Shown: positions 26,145-29,297 of the stretch, piece by piece | How the letters are laid out: the number at the start of each line of letters is the position of its first letter | How positions within the stretch are numbered: position 1 is the first letter of the stretch | Assembly: GCA_964452155.1 (NCBI GenBank) | Contig: CAYVLC010000011.1 | Coordinates: 1-29,297, forward strand | From: UBA2632 sp964452155 | GTDB lineage: Bacteria > Bacteroidota > Bacteroidia > Bacteroidales > Dysgonomonadaceae | DNA length: 29,297 nt | Direction: 5' to 3' | The notes under the pieces: generated by a model | Databases searched by the model: none | The model's input: only the letters and a program-made list of their open reading frames with translations | Told to the model about the DNA's origin: nothing | Translations under genes and position numbers: made by a program

Positions 26145-26720
26145 CTAAAATTTTATCAATTCTCTATATAAACGTTGTATAGGCAATCCCATAATATTGT
26201 AGTACGAACCATTGATGCGTTTCACACCAATGTAGCCAATCCACTCTTGCACACCATAAGAGCCTGCTTTGTCAAAAGGGGAATATTGCTCTATGTAGTA
26301 ATCTATTTCTTGGTTTGTCAATGACGAAAATTCTACTTCAGAAACAACAGAGAAAGATGTTCGTTTTGAAGTAGATGATAAGCACACACCAGTGATTACG
26401 CGGTGTGTTTTATCCGATAGCTCTTGCAGCATCTCTTTAGCATTTTCTTTATTGGTGGGCTTTCCATAAATTTTTCCGTCAAGCAGCACTACTGTGTCAG
26501 CAGTTATCATCAACTCATCCTCTTTGAGATGATAGATATATGAACTTGCCTTTTTTATTGCTACAAATTCAGCAACTTCGTCAATGAGTAAATCTTTTGG
26601 ATATGATTCATCAATATCTGGAAGCACCTTTATTTTAAAATCAACATTTATTCCTCGTAACAACTCTTTTCTGCGAGGTGAGTTGGACGCAAGTAGTATT
26701 TTATAGTTCGTTATTTTCAT
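26145..26720 (-). CDS. maf: Maf-family nucleoside triphosphate pyrophosphatase
   Basis: This 191-residue Maf/YhdE-like house-cleaning enzyme hydrolyses non-standard or excess nucleotides such as dTTP or UTP to the monophosphate. Seen: the N-terminal LASNSPRRKELL, ADTVVLLDGKIYGKP, the THRVITGV segment, and DKAGSYGVQEW with the conserved catalytic Asp. Length is typical. Its start overlaps the kdsA stop by 4 nt (ATGA), so translation is probably coupled. Exact substrate preference cannot be set from the sequence. Confidence 0.94.
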   Translation of the reverse strand: MKITNYKILLASNSPRRKELLRGINVDFKIKVLPDIDESYPKDLLIDEVAEFVAIKKASSYIYHLKEDELMITADTVVLLDGKIYGKPTNKENAKEMLQELSDKTHRVITGVCLSSTSKRTSFSVVSEVEFSSLTNQEIDYYIEQYSPFDKAGSYGVQEWIGYIGVKRINGSYYNIMGLPIQRLYRELIKF

Positions 26721-27511
26721 AACGCTTTACGAAGATTCACAAGCTTTACAAGCAACCCTTCTAATTGATCGAGTTGTAGCATGTTGGCACCATCTGATTT
26801 AGCTGCGGATGGAGTAGGGTGGGTTTCTATGAACAGTCCGTCTGCACCAACAGCAATAGCTGCTTTGGCAATGGTTTCAATCAGCTCTGGCTGCCCACCA
26901 GTTACACCTGATGACTGATTGGGTTGCTGCAAACTATGTGTAACATCCATTACAACAGGGAAACCGAACTTCCTCATGGTAGGAATTCCACGATAATCTA
27001 CAATTAAATCATTGTACCCAAAAGTAGAACCTCTCTCTGTTAGCATTACATTGAAGTTTCCAGAATCTACAATTTTTTGTGCGGCAAACTGCATGCTCTC
27101 TGCCGATAGAAATTGTCCTTTCTTAATGTTTACAATCTTACCTGTTTTGGCTGCTGCAATTAAGAGTTCTGTTTGACGGCACAAGAAAGCAGGTATCTGT
27201 AATACATCAACATACTGCGCCACCGTGGGAGCTTCATGAGATTCGTGAATGTCGGTCACTACAGGTATGTTGAGAGTAGTACGTACTTTATGTAGAATCT
27301 TTAATGCTATTTCATCGCCAATTCCTGTAAAAGAATCTACACGCGAACGGTTAGCTTTCCTATACGACCCCTTGAAAACATAAGGAATACCAAGTTTGTC
27401 GGTTATTGTTTTAATCTTCTCTGCTATACTGAGAGCCATCTCTTCGTTTTCTATTACGCAGGGTCCTGCCATTAAAAAAAACGTTTCACTTTTGAAATAT
27501 GATAAATCCAT
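26717..27511 (-). CDS. kdsA: 3-deoxy-8-phosphooctulonate synthase (Kdo-8-P synthase)
   Basis: This 264-residue cytosolic enzyme condenses PEP with arabinose-5-phosphate to Kdo-8-P for lipopolysaccharide inner core. Motifs: AGPCVIE (15-21), FKGSYRKANRSR, DIHE, IPAFLCRQTELL, KKGQF, ERGSTFGYNDL, DVTHSLQQP and TGGQPELI. Cys18 in AGPC corresponds to the metal-ligand Cys of the metal-dependent class; the E. coli type has Asn there. First gene of a three-gene operon with maf and lysC. A loose -7-like box (TATCTTG on minus, 27540-27546) lies just upstream, one base off consensus. Confidence 0.95.
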   Translation of the reverse strand: MDLSYFKSETFFLMAGPCVIENEEMALSIAEKIKTITDKLGIPYVFKGSYRKANRSRVDSFTGIGDEIALKILHKVRTTLNIPVVTDIHESHEAPTVAQYVDVLQIPAFLCRQTELLIAAAKTGKIVNIKKGQFLSAESMQFAAQKIVDSGNFNVMLTERGSTFGYNDLIVDYRGIPTMRKFGFPVVMDVTHSLQQPNQSSGVTGGQPELIETIAKAAIAVGADGLFIETHPTPSAAKSDGANMLQLDQLEGLLVKLVNLRKAL

Positions 27512-27779
27512 CTTTCTGATACAATTTATAAATTTGCTGCAAGATACAAAAAACCTTTTATTTTAGAAGATTTGTAATTGGTACATTTTGTGGCTGCAAT
27601 ATTTATTAATAGATTAAAACAGTGCTAAGATGCAATTATGGATATTTGGTTATAACAAAACTGTTCAAGTTTGATGCCTTGATAGCATGCAGTTGCAGAC
27701 TATTAGTTTTCAGATTGTTGTAATATTTAGTCGGTATATATTCATTATTGTTCATCAAGCTTGTACACTAATTTTGGCA
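27512..27779. other. Intergenic region between kdsA and the ompH terminator
   Basis: 268 bases with no plausible gene. Apart from the loose kdsA -7-like box near 27540, I see only AT-rich sequence with no clear repeat or RNA structure. Confidence 0.5.
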
Positions 27780-27814
27780 TAAAAAAAGATGACAAATATA
27801 ATTTGCCATCTTTT
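27780..27814 (-). terminator. Terminator of the bamA-ompH-ompH unit
   Basis: On the minus strand AAAAGATGGCAAAT pairs with ATTTGTCATCTTTT (14 bp, one G-U) around a 3-nt loop and is followed by a T run. It lies 32 nt after the last ompH stop. Confidence 0.9.
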
Positions 27815-27846
27815 CTTTTATTTAATGTGTTTGCAAGATTACTATC

Positions 27847-28353
27847 TTAGTTAATCCCTAATTTAGCTTTCACAAGTGGGTTTGCATCAATTGCTGTTGT
27901 GCTATGATAGGCAACTGATCCTGATGCTAAATCAAAAATATAAGTAAACCCTTTTTCTTCACCTACTGCTTTTATTGCTTTCTGTAGTTTATCTTGAATA
28001 GGAGCAAGAAGTTTTTGTTGCAAGTCTTGTACTTCTTTTTGGCTGTTTTGCATAAATGCTTGGTATCTTTCTTCAATTTGTTGAATCTGTTTCTGACGAT
28101 CCATCAATAAGGCTTCAGTAACATCATCAGTAGAGTTTTTAAATTCCTCCATTTTGTTGTTATACTCATTTTCTAAAGCAGCTGCATTTTTTTTCACTTG
28201 TTCTTGTTTTGTGTTTAGCTCAGTTTCAACTGTGCTCAATTCAGGCATAAGGCCAAAAATTTCCTGAGAATTGATATAGGCAATTTTAGTCTCTTGAGCC
28301 ATTATTGCAAGGGGGGCAATTGCAAACAGTAAGATAATTAATTTTTTAAGCAT
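27847..28353 (-). CDS. OmpH/Skp-family periplasmic chaperone (distal copy)
   Basis: This 168-residue protein has a signal peptide (MLKKLIILLFAIAPLAIMA, then QETK). The mature part starts KIAYINSQEIFGLMPE and continues as a long charged coiled coil (about 40-120), rich in Lys, Gln and Glu, then a beta segment YIFDLASGSVAYHS. This is the Skp/OmpH layout: a trimeric jellyfish-shaped chaperone that carries outer-membrane proteins across the periplasm. It lies second after bamA, 63 nt below a paralogous copy, with its own -7 box in that gap. Confidence 0.93.
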   Translation of the reverse strand: MLKKLIILLFAIAPLAIMAQETKIAYINSQEIFGLMPELSTVETELNTKQEQVKKNAAALENEYNNKMEEFKNSTDDVTEALLMDRQKQIQQIEERYQAFMQNSQKEVQDLQQKLLAPIQDKLQKAIKAVGEEKGFTYIFDLASGSVAYHSTTAIDANPLVKAKLGIN

Positions 28354-28402
28354 AATAGATTTTATTTTGTTTGTTTTCTTTATTATTTAATTTTTTGCTG
28401 GG

Positions 28403-28410
28403 CAAAGATA
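28403..28410 (-). promoter_or_regulatory. Putative internal -7 box between the two ompH genes
   Basis: The minus strand reads TATCTTTG, an exact TAnnTTTG match, in the gap between the tandem ompH genes and 50 nt before the distal start. It could add independent expression of the distal chaperone. Confidence 0.5.
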
Positions 28411-28416
28411 AATGTT

Positions 28417-28932
28417 TTATTTAGAATATCCTAACTTTGCCAATACTTCGTTACTAATATCAATATCTGGTGATGCAAATATCATTGAAGTAGCTGATGC
28501 CCTGTCAATAACGGCCATATATCCATTGGATAGAGCAATCTCTTTTATTGCATTATACACGGTATCTTGTATAGGTTCGATTACTGACTGGCGGCGTTTA
28601 AACATTTCTCCTTCTGCACCAAAATACTTGTTGCGTAGTTGCTGCAATTCGTTTTCTTTTGCAACAATTGCATTTTCTCTATTTGTTTTTTCGTTTGGTG
28701 AAATAGAAGCTACATTGGCTTGATAAGATTTGTACATATTCTGTACATCTTTCTGCATTTTTTCAACTTCCTCTTTCCATTGTTCACCTGCTTTTTCCAA
28801 TTCTTGATTGGCTATTTCGTAAGTTGGAATGCTTTCTAGGATATACTCCATATCTACTAATGCATATTTTTGAGCAAAACCTCCGAGTGCGAAAGTAAAG
28901 AACAGTGCGATAAATAATAATGTTTTCTTCAT
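28417..28932 (-). CDS. OmpH/Skp-family periplasmic chaperone (proximal copy)
   Basis: This 171-residue protein has a signal peptide (MKKTLLFIALFFTFALGGFA, then QKYAL). The mature protein starts ALVDMEYILESIPTYE, followed by a Lys/Glu-rich coiled coil (about 40-110) and a C-terminal beta part (GYMAVIDRASATSMIFASPD). It has the same architecture as the copy downstream, but sequence identity looks modest, so the duplication is old. It follows bamA by 96 nt with no -7 match in the gap, which suggests cotranscription with bamA. Confidence 0.93.
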   Translation of the reverse strand: MKKTLLFIALFFTFALGGFAQKYALVDMEYILESIPTYEIANQELEKAGEQWKEEVEKMQKDVQNMYKSYQANVASISPNEKTNRENAIVAKENELQQLRNKYFGAEGEMFKRRQSVIEPIQDTVYNAIKEIALSNGYMAVIDRASATSMIFASPDIDISNEVLAKLGYSK

Positions 28933-29028
28933 AATTTTTCAACGTTTAATTTGTGTAGTACTATTGACGAGCTTATTATGAAATCGTTTATAATCGCTCT
29001 TGTAAATTATGTTAATCGAGTGTTGCTT

Positions 29029-29297
29029 TTAAAACTCTTGTCCAATAATAAAGTGAAACTGGCTTCCGCCATTGTCTCTACCACTTCCAATTTTATCAAA
29101 ACCATAAGCCCAGTCAATACCCATAAGCCCAATCATAGGAAGATGTATGCGTGCACCAATACCAGCAGATCTTTTTAGATCGAAAGGATTGAAGTCTCCA
29201 ACGTTCTGCCAGGCATTTCCAGCTTCAATAAATGCTACACCATAGATTGTAGAGCTTGGTTCGAGAATGAATGGGTATCTAAACTCAAGACCTAATC
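29029..29297 (-). CDS. bamA: BamA outer-membrane assembly factor, C-terminal fragment
   Basis: The last 89 codons of a gene that runs off the window edge; reading frame codons begin at 29295. The visible part is the end of the Omp85 beta-barrel: LGLEFRYPF, AFIEAGNAWQ, then DLKRSAGIGARIHLPMIG, GIDWAYGFD, and the final strand FHFIIGQEF with the C-terminal Phe typical of the assembly signal. BamA inserts beta-barrel proteins into the outer membrane. The two OmpH chaperones downstream fit the standard Bacteroidota cluster. Confidence 0.93.
   Translation of the reverse strand, partial: LGLEFRYPFILEPSSTIYGVAFIEAGNAWQNVGDFNPFDLKRSAGIGARIHLPMIGLMGIDWAYGFDKIGSGRDNGGSQFHFIIGQEF

Noticed and set aside
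1..29297. CRISPR array, tRNA or rRNA genes
   Set aside because: No regularly spaced direct repeats and no recognisable tRNA or rRNA sequence were seen in the gaps between genes.

Overview
The window comes from an AT-rich Bacteroidota genome, most likely Bacteroidales. Three things point there: repeated TAnnTTTG-type -7 promoter boxes with weak ribosome binding sites; lineage-typical gene orders (bamA-ompH-ompH and ileS-dksA-lspA-DUF4296); and protein types such as the 1137-residue isoleucyl-tRNA synthetase and the zinc-less DksA relative. The genus cannot be fixed from the sequence alone.

Layout. 1-559 is a gene-poor stretch with a possible small reading-frame relic. 560-2695 (+) encodes a fused primase-like/superfamily 2 helicase protein of the TOTE conflict-system type, the one possible genome-conflict gene here. 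It converges, across a bidirectional terminator, on an OmpP1/FadL outer-membrane porin (2809-4296, -) and a P1B-4-type heavy-metal ATPase (4436-6898, -). Divergent from these run uvrA (7223-10018, +) and gpmI (10196-11728, +).

11.84-14.41 kb is a graveyard of accessory DNA. It holds a shrunken 3' remnant of a second uvrA, a frameshifted rhuM, and a wrecked ATPase_2/DUF234 gene. The last carries a precisely placed 219-bp MITE-like insertion with 12-bp inverted ends and a 4-bp CTAA target duplication, plus an internal deletion.

Housekeeping genes resume with a secreted M28 peptidase (14659-16221, +), ileS (16395-19808, +), dksA-like, lspA and a DUF4296 lipoprotein (19931-21815, +), and ppdK (21893-24613, +). 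A strong bidirectional terminator separates ppdK from the minus-strand operon kdsA-maf-lysC (27511 to 24727). The end of the window carries bamA (partial), ompH and ompH, also on the minus strand (29297 to 27847).

Functional themes. Envelope biogenesis dominates: BamA with two Skp/OmpH-like chaperones, KdsA for Kdo synthesis, LspA next to a lipoprotein that is presumably its substrate, and the FadL porin. Central glycolysis is represented by GpmI and PPDK. The most informative structure not visible from gene calls is the MITE-like element inside the dead ATPase gene; reading across it restores the ATPase frame. No CRISPR array, tRNA or rRNA was recognised.
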